64,000 bases of DNA from Anaerolineae bacterium (GCA_022843745.1 JALHNB010000015.1:62001-126000), one strand, 5' to 3'; numbered from the stretch's first letter, positions 1 through 9,127 are shown. The notes: generated by a model from the letters alone, not told the origin. Translations and numbers: made by a program.

Positions 1-720
1 GCGCGGGAAAACTTCCATGCCGTGATCGCTCAAACGCATGGAGTGTTCACCACTCATAAAATCAGACCCTCTGAATTTGATGATACAAACGCTGCGCGTC
101 TCATGGTCATGTTCGAGGCGGATAATGCCGTCGCTCATGTACTGTAAATCGTCGTCGGGCTGTGCCAAACTGTCTTCCGAGGTAAAAACCACTGTTGCGC
201 CACTATCGACCAGGAAGCGCAGAAAAGAGTGCGTCTGGCGGCGGAATTGCAGATCATCGCTGGAAAGATAGCGGAAATGCGTCATGGCATCGATAAAAAC
301 GCGAACGGGCTTTAATTCTTCAACCTGAGCCGTGATGCGCTCTGTGGTCGGCTCACGCTCAACATCGGCTGGGGAGAAAATGTCATAACTCTGAACCTGG
401 GAGAAAAAGTCCGGGGAGGGGGCAAGATCGAGAAAATCCACGCCGTCGAGATCAAAACCGATGCTGGCTGCATTTTTGCGAATCTGATCTTCGGTTTCGC
501 CCATCGTGAGAAATAAGGCACGCTCACCTTTGGCAACACCCGCCGTCAGAAAATGTAAACCCAGGATGGTTTTGCCACTGCCTGGGTTGCCATGCAGCAA
601 ATACGCGCGTTGGGGAACCAACCCACCATGTAAAATTTCATCCAGCCCAGTAATGCCCGTTTCCATACGTCCACTCAGGCCTGAGTTGAGATTTTCATGC
701 TTGCTATCGAGTTGAGTCAT
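1..720 (-). CDS. KaiC/RAD55-like RecA-superfamily ATPase (C-terminus cut by window edge)
   Basis: Reading the minus strand from an ATG at 720 gives 240 open codons that run off the window start, so the protein is partial. Residues 44-51 are a Walker A motif (GNPGSGKT), preceded by TGITGLDEIL, the usual N-terminal lead-in of KaiC-like and RAD55 ATPases. A Walker B-like strand ends in VFIDAMTHF near residue 144. Single-domain KaiC-like proteins of this size are usually signalling ATPases and not true clock proteins. No kaiA or kaiB is nearby. The gene is divergent from the PfkB kinase. Family assignment is firm; the cellular role is unknown. Confidence 0.85.
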   Translation of the reverse strand, partial: MTQLDSKHENLNSGLSGRMETGITGLDEILHGGLVPQRAYLLHGNPGSGKTILGLHFLTAGVAKGERALFLTMGETEDQIRKNAASIGFDLDGVDFLDLAPSPDFFSQVQSYDIFSPADVEREPTTERITAQVEELKPVRVFIDAMTHFRYLSSDDLQFRRQTHSFLRFLVDSGATVVFTSEDSLAQPDDDLQYMSDGIIRLEHDHETRSVCIIKFRGSDFMSGEHSMRLSDHGMEVFPR

Positions 721-835
721 TATCCCAGTTCCATTAAATTGAGGATTAAGATTGCGAGTTTATTTTACCCTAAACATCAAGAGTTTAAAATTATTACACA
801 AAAGGTTCCAAAACAATCAAATGAGGATTTATGAC

Positions 836-1783
836 ATGAAAAAAATACTGGTGGTTGGCGGGGTGTCGATTGATACGATTATTCATCTGGACAGGCTGCC
901 AGAAGGCGTGCCACAGACGCTTTTCGCGAAAGCCACGCATCAGGCGGTTGGCTCGACAGGCGCGGGGAAAGCGCTGAATCTCAACCGACTCGGATTCGAG
1001 GTGACACTGCACGCGATGATCGGCGATGATGCGCCGGGGAGGTTGATTCGCGAAAATTTTGAGCGCGAAAATCTGCGCTTCCTTTATGATGTCGATCCGA
1101 AAGGCACGGAGCAGCATGTGAACCTGATGGACGGGGAGGGCGGACGGATTTCGATTTACACGAACGCGGGAACTTTTGAGCCGGAAGTCGATCTGGTACG
1201 GCTGGAAAGTCTGATCGCGGAAACGGATATTCTGGTCGTCAATATCCTCAATTACTGCCGACAAATTCTGCCGCTGGCGAAACGACGCCACAAGGAAATC
1301 TGGTGCGATATTCACGATTATGACGGCAAAAATCCGTATCATCAGGATTTTATCGAGGCGGCGGATTACCTGTTCATGAGTGCCGACGCGATGCCGGATT
1401 ATCGCGATTTTATGCGGCGAATGATCGAGGCGGGCAAAAAACTCGTTGTCTGCACAAGGGGAAAGGAGGGGGCGGTATTAGCGACCCCTCCCCATTCGCA
1501 AGCTCATGGAGAGGGGAGCAATACGGCGTTCGAGCAATCACCCCGTAACAATTTTATCGAGATGGCTGCGATTCGGAGCTATCCGGTAGTAGATACGAAT
1601 GGGGCGGGGGACAGCTTTTTCGCGGGGTATCTGTATGGATACGAGCAGGGATATGCAGCGGAGAAATGTTCGCAACTGGCGACGATTGCGGGTGGGTTGT
1701 GCGTCTCGTCGCGCGAACTGGTGCATCCGGCAATGAGCACGGCGAAATTGGAGGCGGAATATCGTGTACATTATGAAGAGTAG
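836..1783 (+). CDS. PfkB-family carbohydrate kinase with an in-frame palindromic repeat
   Basis: This 315-residue protein belongs to the ribokinase/PfkB family, which phosphorylates sugars or nucleosides with ATP. The C-terminal signature VVDTNGAGDSFFAGY holds the catalytic Asp and anion hole, and the N-terminus (ILVVGGVSIDTII) matches the family. I chose the ATG at 836 because AGGA lies 8 bases upstream and the family homology starts there; in-frame starts at 752 and 821 add sequence unlike the family. Residues about 217-228 (TPPHSQAHGEGS) are encoded by a family A repeat identical in layout to intergenic copies, placed just before the conserved DTNGAGD block. The substrate cannot be told. 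Confidence 0.88.
   Translation: MKKILVVGGVSIDTIIHLDRLPEGVPQTLFAKATHQAVGSTGAGKALNLNRLGFEVTLHAMIGDDAPGRLIRENFERENLRFLYDVDPKGTEQHVNLMDGEGGRISIYTNAGTFEPEVDLVRLESLIAETDILVVNILNYCRQILPLAKRRHKEIWCDIHDYDGKNPYHQDFIEAADYLFMSADAMPDYRDFMRRMIEAGKKLVVCTRGKEGAVLATPPHSQAHGEGSNTAFEQSPRNNFIEMAAIRSYPVVDTNGAGDSFFAGYLYGYEQGYAAEKCSQLATIAGGLCVSSRELVHPAMSTAKLEAEYRVHYEE
1484..1518 (+). repeat. Family A palindromic repeat inside the PfkB gene
   Basis: The stretch begins ACCCCTCCCCATTCGC and ends ATGGAGAGGGGAG. It differs from the intergenic copy at 26976-27022 mainly by a shorter left part and one T fewer. The arms form an imperfect hairpin. It keeps the reading frame and adds about 12 residues to the kinase. Confidence 0.85.
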
Positions 1784-1858
1784 TGGGATAGGAGAGGTGT
1801 TACATCGGTCACGATGATTCGTACCCCTACGAAAGCCGTGTACCTTTTACAGAGCGCT

Positions 1859-2959
1859 TCACGGACGCTCCGGCAGGATGAGATCGGGTTGATAGGCGCT
1901 GGGATGTTGCGAGAGGATGGCGAGGAACTGCTCGATGCGCTCCGGCGGCATGTCCTCGGCCTGAATATCGCGGGAGATGGCAGTCCCCGCCTGCGAATCC
2001 TTTTCAAAAACAGGCAGCGCCTTTTCCAGCGCCGAAGCAGGCAAGCGACAGTAATCAAAGATCGCTTTCAAGCTCGCTTCACGCTGGGCATTAAGAATTT
2101 CGTAGCGGACGGTGTGAAACGGCACGCCGCGCTCGTAACTCGCCATGTAGCGATCCATATAACTCGCCCAGCCGGGGCCGAGTAAATCGGTGAGGTAAAT
2201 TCTGTCGGCCTGAGCATCGGTATACGGTTCAATATAAGACGGTTCGAGGCCGGTCAGACCTCTCCACAGCCTCAAGGCCTCTTCGCGGGGAAGCTGAGGG
2301 GAAAAGCCCAAGCGCTGGATAAAGTGAGAAACCGACTGCGCCCACGAGAGGGCATTGCGGTACATGAAAATATTACGCGATGTCGGAAAGGCCGCATCAA
2401 ACCAATGGCTGATGCCGATGGCGTGGCTGCGAAATTTGATGGCTGCCGATGGTTTTCCGGCGCAGAGCAGGAGCGTACAGGATTTGAGTACCTGAATCAG
2501 TTCGGCCTCGCGAGATTTTTGGTCGCGGAGATAGCTCATATTCGTGAAAATATCCGGCTCGGACAGCGAGTAAACCTCATCAAGCTGGCTGAAGGCTTTG
2601 CTCAAAAGGGTCGAGCCGCAGCGCCCAATTGAAAAAATCAGGATTAGTGTGTCAGGCGGTTTTATCGCTTCTGTCATGTGAGACAAGGCGGCATATGGCA
2701 CTGTCATGGCTCGTTGGGCATGATCAAACTGCGCGTTGTAGACGAAAGCGGCTTTTGAGAGATCGACTTCGGGCGGGGTGTTCACGAAAAGGACGCGGCG
2801 ATTCGCGTCATCGAGGCAATAAGGCGACCATCCCGGCTCGTCAATGAGCAACTGCGGGGAAGCGGGTTGGCCTTCGACAAGTGTGAATTGGTCAGGTGCG
2901 GAAATGGCTGCCGCAAAGGGTCGGTGTCGATCACGGATTGTAAAAAGTGTCGTGTCCAT
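1859..2959 (-). CDS. Sulfotransferase-family protein
   Basis: The 366-residue product carries LILIFSIGRCGSTLLSKAF near residues 104-122. This resembles the 5'-phosphosulfate-binding loop of PAPS-dependent sulfotransferases (hydrophobic strand, then GxxxSxSTLL-like loop). A later MYRNALSWAQSVSHF resembles the 3'-phosphate-binding region. Such enzymes move sulfate from PAPS to hydroxyl or amino groups on small molecules or glycans. No PAPS synthesis genes are nearby. The ATG start at 2959 is the only strong candidate. It converges with the PfkB gene across 75 bases. The acceptor is unknown, and related bacterial proteins are often annotated only by fold. Confidence 0.75.
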   Translation of the reverse strand: MDTTLFTIRDRHRPFAAAISAPDQFTLVEGQPASPQLLIDEPGWSPYCLDDANRRVLFVNTPPEVDLSKAAFVYNAQFDHAQRAMTVPYAALSHMTEAIKPPDTLILIFSIGRCGSTLLSKAFSQLDEVYSLSEPDIFTNMSYLRDQKSREAELIQVLKSCTLLLCAGKPSAAIKFRSHAIGISHWFDAAFPTSRNIFMYRNALSWAQSVSHFIQRLGFSPQLPREEALRLWRGLTGLEPSYIEPYTDAQADRIYLTDLLGPGWASYMDRYMASYERGVPFHTVRYEILNAQREASLKAIFDYCRLPASALEKALPVFEKDSQAGTAISRDIQAEDMPPERIEQFLAILSQHPSAYQPDLILPERP

Positions 2960-3028
2960 AATGATATAATCAGCAGAACTATTTTGAGATTATCATTTTT
3001 AGTATAAGCAATTCGAGTGGCAGGGCAA

Positions 3029-3073
3029 CCTCACCCCCAGCCCGCTTCGCGTCCAATGGCTTGGAGAGGGGAG
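3029..3073 (+). repeat. Family A repeat (variant)
   Basis: CCTCACCCCCAGCCCGCTTC at the left and TTGGAGAGGGGAG at the right, with a diverged middle. It lies between the divergent sulfotransferase and TPR-like genes. Confidence 0.75.
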
Positions 3074-3144
3074 TAAAAAAACAAAGGTGTCCGGAGGCGG
3101 AAATTGAATTTTCAGTATCAGCAATTATGTAGAAAGAAACGCAC

Positions 3145-4413
3145 TTGAACATCAATGAACTACCCCGTGACCCGGCGCGTATTCTGGAAGCGATGCGCCA
3201 GCAAGAAGAGTCGCCAAAAATTGCGCGGCTGGCGCTGCTGTGTCTGTGGCTGGCGGGGCAGAGCGATGACCCGCGCAAAAATTCGGCTGGCCCCGGCGGT
3301 GCAAAGCCGCTGGAACATCTGTGGCTGATGCTGGAGAGAGTTCAGATAGAGAAAGATGCGTCAACATCATTTCCCTCCTATCTGGCGCACCTCATGAGCT
3401 ATTACCCACCACCGAGAAAAGCAGCACCCAAGCGGCAGTCGATTTCTGAGGCTGAAGCGCGGCGGCAGACAGACGCGGTATTTAAGGAAGCGCGGGCGGC
3501 GACGACTACGATTAAGCGTCATGCTGTGATCTGCGAGGGGCTTATCCGGCTGGCGGAGCAGGGCAATCCTTACCTTCAACCGTTGATCGAGCATCTGGTA
3601 CAGCATATCGCGCCGCAGGAAAAAGAGTATCAGTATGATAACGCGCTGGAAGCATTGATGCGGGCGGGCGAGATCGACAGGGCGTTGAAAATTCTGAACA
3701 CGCTGAAAATTTCGCCTCGTATGGACTCTTTCCGCCGTATCCGCTGCGCCAGAATCCTGATCGCGCTGGGGCAGACGGAGAAAGCGCAGGAAACGTTGAA
3801 GCGGCTGTGGGTGCAGCCGGGTCAACTCGCTGAAGATGTGGTGAAAGGCATGTCCATCGCGGAATGTTATGCCTACCTGGGGGATGCGCAAACCGCGCGG
3901 GAACTTGCGCCAAAGGACTCGATTAATCTTGAATATCTGATTGCGTGGCAGCAGTATTGCAGCGGGCAGGCGGTGGATATTTCGCCGATTCTGGCGCTGG
4001 TGAAATCGACGCTCGTCACGGAAATGGAGCCGCCGAAAGTACGGGCGGCTGCCCAGATCGACGCGCTGAGTTTTCTGCTGAAGGTCGAGCAATATGAGGC
4101 TGGCTTTCAAATGCTGCCGGATATTCAGGCGACGCTGCTGGCGATTCCGCTGTGGGGCAAGCTCGAATATCGCGCTGGCAACGCGGCTGAAGCGCTTTTG
4201 CCTTACGCAGATCAATTTGAAACGGCGATTTACGTATTCACGCGCGACCTCATGATTCAGAAGGCGATGGAAGATGGCAAAAATGGCGGCATCTGGCCGA
4301 TGGTTCAGGTGGTCAGCGGCCTGGGTCGGTTGATCGTGCATTGGGCAGGGGAGAATGAGGTTCATGGTCTGATCGATTTTCTCAAGGCGTGGCATAATCA
4401 GGCTGTGGAGTAA
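3145..4413 (+). CDS. TPR-like helical-repeat protein, function unknown
   Basis: This 422-residue protein reads as almost entirely alpha-helical, with repeated A-L-x-x-A-x-x-x-G patterns such as ALEALMRAGEIDRALKIL and CYAYLGDAQTAREL. These are typical of tetratricopeptide-type repeats that mediate protein contacts. The start used is TTG at 3145 after a weak AGAAAG; the next in-frame ATG is at 3187-3193. No signal peptide or membrane segment is visible, so it is probably cytoplasmic. No catalytic motif was recognised. The gene stands alone, followed by a family A repeat. Confidence 0.75.
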   Translation: MNINELPRDPARILEAMRQQEESPKIARLALLCLWLAGQSDDPRKNSAGPGGAKPLEHLWLMLERVQIEKDASTSFPSYLAHLMSYYPPPRKAAPKRQSISEAEARRQTDAVFKEARAATTTIKRHAVICEGLIRLAEQGNPYLQPLIEHLVQHIAPQEKEYQYDNALEALMRAGEIDRALKILNTLKISPRMDSFRRIRCARILIALGQTEKAQETLKRLWVQPGQLAEDVVKGMSIAECYAYLGDAQTARELAPKDSINLEYLIAWQQYCSGQAVDISPILALVKSTLVTEMEPPKVRAAAQIDALSFLLKVEQYEAGFQMLPDIQATLLAIPLWGKLEYRAGNAAEALLPYADQFETAIYVFTRDLMIQKAMEDGKNGGIWPMVQVVSGLGRLIVHWAGENEVHGLIDFLKAWHNQAVE

Positions 4414-4453
4414 GTATATTTTGGCAGGGGCGCGTGGATATGATAGGGTCTTA

Positions 4454-4492
4454 CCTCACCCCTAAATCCCCTCTCCGCAAGCGAGAGAGGGG
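4454..4492 (+). repeat. Family A repeat
   Basis: CCTCACCCCTAAATCCCCTC at the left, then GCAAGCGAGAGAGGGG. The core CCCTCTC-N-GAGAGGG hairpin is clear. It is followed directly by the compound repeat C at 4498-4604. Confidence 0.8.
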
Positions 4493-4497
4493 ACTTA

Positions 4498-4604
4498 AAA
4501 GCCTGTGCGGTTTTCTGTGACCTGAGCAAAAGATCGTGAAAGGCTGGAAAAGTTATCAGGCTATCATGTGGAAGTATCACAGCGGTACGACCCTACAACG
4601 CAAA
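4498..4604 (+). repeat. Compound repeat C, copy 1
   Basis: This stretch resembles 8949-9058. Shared parts include AGATCG-AAAAGG, AAAAGTTA, CTATC-TGTGGA-GTATCAC and CCCTAC. In both places it directly follows a family A copy, which suggests the two modules move or decay together. Confidence 0.55.
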
Positions 4605-4618
4605 CAAGGATATCAATA

Positions 4619-5845
4619 ATGATCTATAGCAAAACTCTCGGCATTTTCGGGCGTGTTCGACCCGTTTTTTATTGGCTCACAATTCTTGTTTTAATGGCCG
4701 CCATGCCAGCATTAGCGCAAGAGGATGACTGCCCGATCATCGTCCAGACGGCGTTGGCGGAGGCTGGCGACGTATGCAGCGACACAGCGCGTAACCAGAT
4801 TTGCTACGGGAATATTCAGCTTGAGGCGGTGGCGCGAGAAAGTGTGCCGGAACTCACGTTCAGCGAGCCGGGGGATATTATCAACGCGGGAGACGTGCAA
4901 TCGCTGCAACTCAGTCCTTTAGTCGATGACAACTGGGGAATCGCGCTGATGAAACTTCAGGCAAATCTGCCGAATACGCTGCCGGGACAGAATGTGACAT
5001 TCGTGCTGTTCGGCGATGTGGAAGTCACGAATGCGGACTCAGACACGAACGCGGAAGATACACCGCCGCTGCAAGCCTTTTATTTCAAAACAGGATTGAA
5101 CGATGCGCCGTGCGATGCCGCGCCGGACAGCGGACTCATGCTGCAAACGCCGGATGGTGTGGGCAAAGTCAATTTTAATGTCAACGAAGTTGAAATCACG
5201 CTTGGCTCGACAGCTTATCTGCAAGCGCAGCCGGAAGGTGATATGACGGTCAGCGTCCTCGAAGGCGAGGTCACGATTGCGGCGTTTGGCGTAACGGTGA
5301 CGATCCCGGCGGGAAGCAAAGCCACTGTGCCGATGAATGATCAAATGCAAGCATCCGGGCCGCCGGAAGATTCTGAGCCGTATGATCCGAGCGAACTGGC
5401 TGCGCTGCCGATTAGCCTGCTGGAACTACCCGTCACGATTGACCCGGAAGCCACGCCGGAAGCAACAGCCGAAGCAGGCGGCGCAATCCCGGAAGCGGGG
5501 CAGTGGGTGTGGACGACAGGGACAGCGACTGAGGAAAATTGCATGGCTGGTCTGGGCGAAATGATCGCTACACAGTTCACGCCACGCGCACCGTTCGATC
5601 TCCCCGGCGGCGAATTTGACCTGTCGACGCTGCTCACGGCGGCTTATGAAGGCCGATCACAGGCAGGGGCGGTTTACAGCGAACCAGAGCCGGGATTACA
5701 GGCTGTCGATTTTCCGAGTCCAAACGGCAACGGGCGTTATGAAGTCCGCGTGATTTCATCGACGCGGCTGGAAGGGTTGATGATTATGAGCGGCGAGGGC
5801 TGCGTCGTGACGATTCCATTTGAGGTGACGCGGGAAGGGGAGTAA
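4619..5845 (+). CDS. Secreted FecR-like protein, tandem paralogue 1
   Basis: The 408-residue protein has a signal peptide ending near PALAQ-EDDC and is therefore exported. The ATG at 4619 has AAGGA 8 bases upstream. A FecR-like beta segment is seen in the middle (VSVLEGEVTIAAFGVTV, then IPAGSKATVPM), a fold usually found in periplasmic or surface sensors and in cell-wall associated proteins. It is followed by a short ATPEATAEA linker and a diverged C-terminal beta domain. The N-terminal two thirds are nearly identical to the next gene, including long runs of DNA identity. No TonB receptor or sigma factor is nearby, so classic FecR signalling is unlikely. Confidence 0.72.
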   Translation: MIYSKTLGIFGRVRPVFYWLTILVLMAAMPALAQEDDCPIIVQTALAEAGDVCSDTARNQICYGNIQLEAVARESVPELTFSEPGDIINAGDVQSLQLSPLVDDNWGIALMKLQANLPNTLPGQNVTFVLFGDVEVTNADSDTNAEDTPPLQAFYFKTGLNDAPCDAAPDSGLMLQTPDGVGKVNFNVNEVEITLGSTAYLQAQPEGDMTVSVLEGEVTIAAFGVTVTIPAGSKATVPMNDQMQASGPPEDSEPYDPSELAALPISLLELPVTIDPEATPEATAEAGGAIPEAGQWVWTTGTATEENCMAGLGEMIATQFTPRAPFDLPGGEFDLSTLLTAAYEGRSQAGAVYSEPEPGLQAVDFPSPNGNGRYEVRVISSTRLEGLMIMSGEGCVVTIPFEVTREGE

Positions 5846-5906
5846 AGCACAGAAACTGTAGCGGGAATAAAATATAGAGACGGGTGCAGAGCGTTAGAAA
5901 ATGCAA

Positions 5907-5953
5907 CCCCTCCCCCAACCCCTCCCCATTTCGCAAGCTCATGGAGAGGGGAG
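5907..5953 (+). repeat. Family A repeat
   Basis: A full-length copy with the doubled left arm (CCCCTCCCCCAACCCCTCC) and right arm ATGGAGAGGGGAG. It lies between the two FecR-like paralogues, 46 bases before the second start codon. It stays open in the frame of the second gene but is upstream of its real start. Confidence 0.85.
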
Positions 5954-5999
5954 CAAGAGAGGCTACAGTAATTTTCAAACAGGTTCGAAAGGGATCAGA

Positions 6000-7187
6000 A
6001 TGAAGACACTCATTTTCACTATCGCATTACTTTTGATCGTCAGTGGATCCACATTGGCGCAAGAGGATGACTGTCCGACCATTGTGCGAACGGCGCTGGA
6101 CGAAACGGAAAATGTTTGCAGCGAGACAGCGCGTAACCAGATTTGCTATGGGAATATTCAGCTTGAGGCGATTGCGCGAGAAAATGTGCCACCACTCACG
6201 TTTAGCCAACCGGGAGACATTATCAACGCCGGGGATGTGCAATCGCTGCAACTCAGTCCGTTAGTCGATGACAACTGGGGAATCGCGCTGATGAAACTTC
6301 AGGCGAATCTGCCGAATACGCTGCCGGGGCAGAATGTGCTGTTCGTGCTGTTCGGCGATGTGGAAGTCACGAATGCGAACGCAGACACAGAAGATACAAC
6401 AGACTCAGAAGAAGTGCCGCCGTTACAGGCGTTTTATTTCAAGACCGGGCTGAATGATGCGCCGTGTGATGCCGCGCCGGACAGCGGACTGATGCTGCAA
6501 ACGCCGGAGGGTGTGGGCGAGATTAATTTTAACGTCAACGAAGTCGAAATCACGCTTGGCTCGACGGCGTATCTGCAAGCGCAGCCGGAAGGGGATATGA
6601 CGGTCAGCGTCCTCGAAGGTGAAGTCACGATTGCGGCGTTCGGCGTGACGGTGACGATCCCGGCGGGAAGCAGCGCGACTGTGCCGATGAACGACCAGAT
6701 GCAGGCATCCGGGCCGCCAGAAGATTCTGAGCCATATGATCCGAGCGACCTGGCTGCACTGCCGGTTGGCCTGCTGGAAATACCGATCACGATTGAGGCG
6801 ACTGCCGAAGCAGGTGGGGGTTTAGTGCCAGCGGCGGGTACATGGACGTGGGTTAATGGGGTGTCAACAGAATCAGGTTGCCCAGCGGGGATGGGGACGC
6901 TCATGTCTGCGCGCTTCACACCTGCGCCCTTCACGCTCTCAGGCGGCGAGTTCGGCATCGAAATACTCATGACGACGGCCTTTCCAATGGGCGGCAGCCC
7001 ACCCTCAAATGCTATATCTACTGAGCCAGAGCCGGGCCACTATATTTTCGAGTTTAACGACGGATCGGGCGATGCGCGTTATGAAGTGCGTGTTATTTCG
7101 CCGGATCAAATCCAAGGGGAGATGGGTTACAGCAGTCAAGGCTGCGCGATTACGATCCCGTTTGAGGTGACACGGGCCGGAAGCTAA
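6000..7187 (+). CDS. Secreted FecR-like protein, tandem paralogue 2
   Basis: This 395-residue product is the sister of the preceding gene. It has a signal peptide ending STLAQ-EDDC, the same Cys-containing N-terminal region, the same VSVLEGEVTIAAFG FecR-like segment and IPAGSSATVPM. The C-terminal 110 residues (from about the VPAAGTWTWVNG segment) align only loosely with paralogue 1. The ATG at 6000 has AAAGGG 6 bases upstream; the open frame back to 5901 only crosses the repeat. The duplication looks recent in the shared part. Function is unknown. Confidence 0.72.
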   Translation: MKTLIFTIALLLIVSGSTLAQEDDCPTIVRTALDETENVCSETARNQICYGNIQLEAIARENVPPLTFSQPGDIINAGDVQSLQLSPLVDDNWGIALMKLQANLPNTLPGQNVLFVLFGDVEVTNANADTEDTTDSEEVPPLQAFYFKTGLNDAPCDAAPDSGLMLQTPEGVGEINFNVNEVEITLGSTAYLQAQPEGDMTVSVLEGEVTIAAFGVTVTIPAGSSATVPMNDQMQASGPPEDSEPYDPSDLAALPVGLLEIPITIEATAEAGGGLVPAAGTWTWVNGVSTESGCPAGMGTLMSARFTPAPFTLSGGEFGIEILMTTAFPMGGSPPSNAISTEPEPGHYIFEFNDGSGDARYEVRVISPDQIQGEMGYSSQGCAITIPFEVTRAGS

Positions 7188-7359
7188 ACTTATACTGGTC
7201 CATATAATCCACGAAGTCAGAAGATCACAAAGTCACAAAAACACTCAAAATATAGCCAGGATGGATGGTCAGCAATGGAATAAGCGACCACACCATCCTG
7301 CGGTATATTTAAACGCTTCACAGCATCATTTAGTCATTACATCGCAGAGGACTACATCC

Positions 7360-8853
7360 ATGACCATACAGAAAATTATCGCTGACCGCGAGACGATTCA
7401 AATCCAGGGCGTAGGCGCGGCGGGGTCACTTGCGGCGTATGAGTATCAGCCGTTGGAAGCGATCACGGAGGGCGACGAACCAGCGGGGACAACAACCAGC
7501 GACGGCATCCGTTTTTCGATCACCATGCCGCGCTTTTACAACGGACGTGACCGCCTGTACTCGCGCTTCAAGGTGCGGCTGGGCAAGGTAATTCTCCCTG
7601 GCATCAGCTACGTGACCGATCTGGTCGGGATCGCGGCGTATGATTACCCGTTCCCGCAGGCGCATACGATTAAGGGGTTGCAGGTGCATGATGTCGAGGA
7701 CGCGATTCAGCTTGGAGTCGCCCACGCCGCGCTGAATCTGAATCAGCCGAGCGTGATGCTGCCACAGGCCAGCGAATCGACGATCACCTACGAGATGGAC
7801 GGGCAGAAATTCTATTTTGACCGCGCCTATTTTGAAGCGTTTGACGAGCGCGTGAAGGAACTTTCGAGTCATGGCATCACGATTTATCTGATCCTGCTTA
7901 ACAGCGCAGGGTGGGGCGGCCTGAAACTTCAGGCAGAAATGGCAAACGTGCTGATCCACCCAAATTATGATCCCGAAGGCTTTATCAGTGCGTTCAACGT
8001 CGTTACCGAGGCGGGACTGGCGCACTATAAGGCGTTTGTCGAATTTGTCGCCGAACGCTACTCGCGCGACGATCAAAAATATGGGCGGGTCAGCGGCTAT
8101 ATCATTGGCAACGAGGTCGATGCGGCCTGGGTATGGTCGAACGCGGGCGAGAAAACGGTTGAAGCGTTCATGGAGGAATACGCGGTTGCGGTGCGGACGG
8201 CGTTTTACGCGGCACGTAAGCAGTACAGCGAGGCGCGGGTTTATATCACGCTGACGCATCACTGGACGCTGCCGCATACCGAGAATCAGATGCGCACGTA
8301 TGCCGGACGGGACATCATCGAGATCATGAATCGCATGAGCATCGAGGAGGGCAATTTTGACTGGTCGGTTGCCTATCACCCGTACCCGCAGGACTTGCGG
8401 ATTCCGAGCTTCTGGAATGACGACAAGGCTTTTGACACGCTGGATACGCCGCTGATTACGTTCAAAAATATCGAGGTGTTGACACGCTATATGCAGCAGG
8501 CGCATCTGCTGTATGAGGGTAAACTCCGGCACATTATTCTGTCGGAGCAGGGTTTAAACTCCGAGGAAACGGACGAAAGCGAACGCATCCAGGCGGCGGC
8601 CTATGCGCTGGCGTATTGGAAAATCGCGAAGACGAACGGCATCGAGGCGTTTATTTATCACGCGCATGTCGATCATCGCGACGAATTTGGGTTGAATCTG
8701 GGCATCCGGCGGCGTAATAAAGACAGCGAGAGTCCTAACGAGCCGGGTGAGCCGAAGCCGATTCACGCCGTTTTCAAGGGAATCGACGGCGATAATGCGG
8801 AAGCGCTGTTTGAGGACGCGAAAAAGGTCATCGGCGAGGGGAATTGGAAGTAG
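7360..8853 (+). CDS. TIM-barrel glycosidase-like protein (DUF5722-like)
   Basis: The 497-residue protein has features of clan A-like (beta/alpha)8 hydrolases. The segment YIIGNEVDAAWVW ends a strand with an Asn-Glu pair (candidate acid/base), and HIILSEQGLNS supplies a second strand-end Glu (candidate nucleophile). It also contains HHWTLPH and YHAHVDHRDEFGLNLGIR. From memory this pattern fits the DUF5722 family, usually found in exported or cell-associated proteins of gut and soil bacteria; here no signal peptide is seen. The ATG at 7360 is preceded by GCAGAGGA. The substrate is unknown. An alternative is another GH5-like family. Confidence 0.65.
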   Translation: MTIQKIIADRETIQIQGVGAAGSLAAYEYQPLEAITEGDEPAGTTTSDGIRFSITMPRFYNGRDRLYSRFKVRLGKVILPGISYVTDLVGIAAYDYPFPQAHTIKGLQVHDVEDAIQLGVAHAALNLNQPSVMLPQASESTITYEMDGQKFYFDRAYFEAFDERVKELSSHGITIYLILLNSAGWGGLKLQAEMANVLIHPNYDPEGFISAFNVVTEAGLAHYKAFVEFVAERYSRDDQKYGRVSGYIIGNEVDAAWVWSNAGEKTVEAFMEEYAVAVRTAFYAARKQYSEARVYITLTHHWTLPHTENQMRTYAGRDIIEIMNRMSIEEGNFDWSVAYHPYPQDLRIPSFWNDDKAFDTLDTPLITFKNIEVLTRYMQQAHLLYEGKLRHIILSEQGLNSEETDESERIQAAAYALAYWKIAKTNGIEAFIYHAHVDHRDEFGLNLGIRRRNKDSESPNEPGEPKPIHAVFKGIDGDNAEALFEDAKKVIGEGNWK

Positions 8854-8869
8854 GGGAGGGCGGATTTTA

Positions 8870-8948
8870 CCCCTCCCCCACCCCCTTTCAAAGGTAGGTA
8901 TTTCATGCAACCCTCACCCCCGACCCCTCTCCCACAAGGGGCGAGGGG
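8870..8948 (+). repeat. Two family A modules in tandem
   Basis: An incomplete left-arm module (CCCCTCCCCCACCCCCTTTC), the linker GGTAGGTATTTCATGCAA, then a full CCTCACCCCCGACCCCTCTC...GGGGCGAGGGG hairpin. The same linker recurs at 30600-30686 and, altered, at 37688-37751. Confidence 0.8.
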
Positions 8949-9058
8949 CTTTAAAGGCCTTTTTCAAACCTTTATGAACCTTATGAGAGATCGCAAAAGG
9001 GTTAGAAAAAAGTTACCACACTATCGTGTGGAGGTATCACCGCTGTGCCCCCTACGAA
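8949..9058 (+). repeat. Compound repeat C, copy 2
   Basis: Matches 4498-4604 at AGATCGCAAAAGGGTTAG, AAAAGTTACC, CTATCGTGTGGAGGTATCAC and CCCCTACG. It sits between the TIM-barrel gene and the convergent HD-domain gene and encodes nothing visible. Confidence 0.55.
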
Positions 9059-9127
9059 ATCCGTCCTCTGATTTATTTGTGGGAGAGCAATAAGTGGACT
9101 GGAAGAGGCAGTATTTGGGCTATATTC

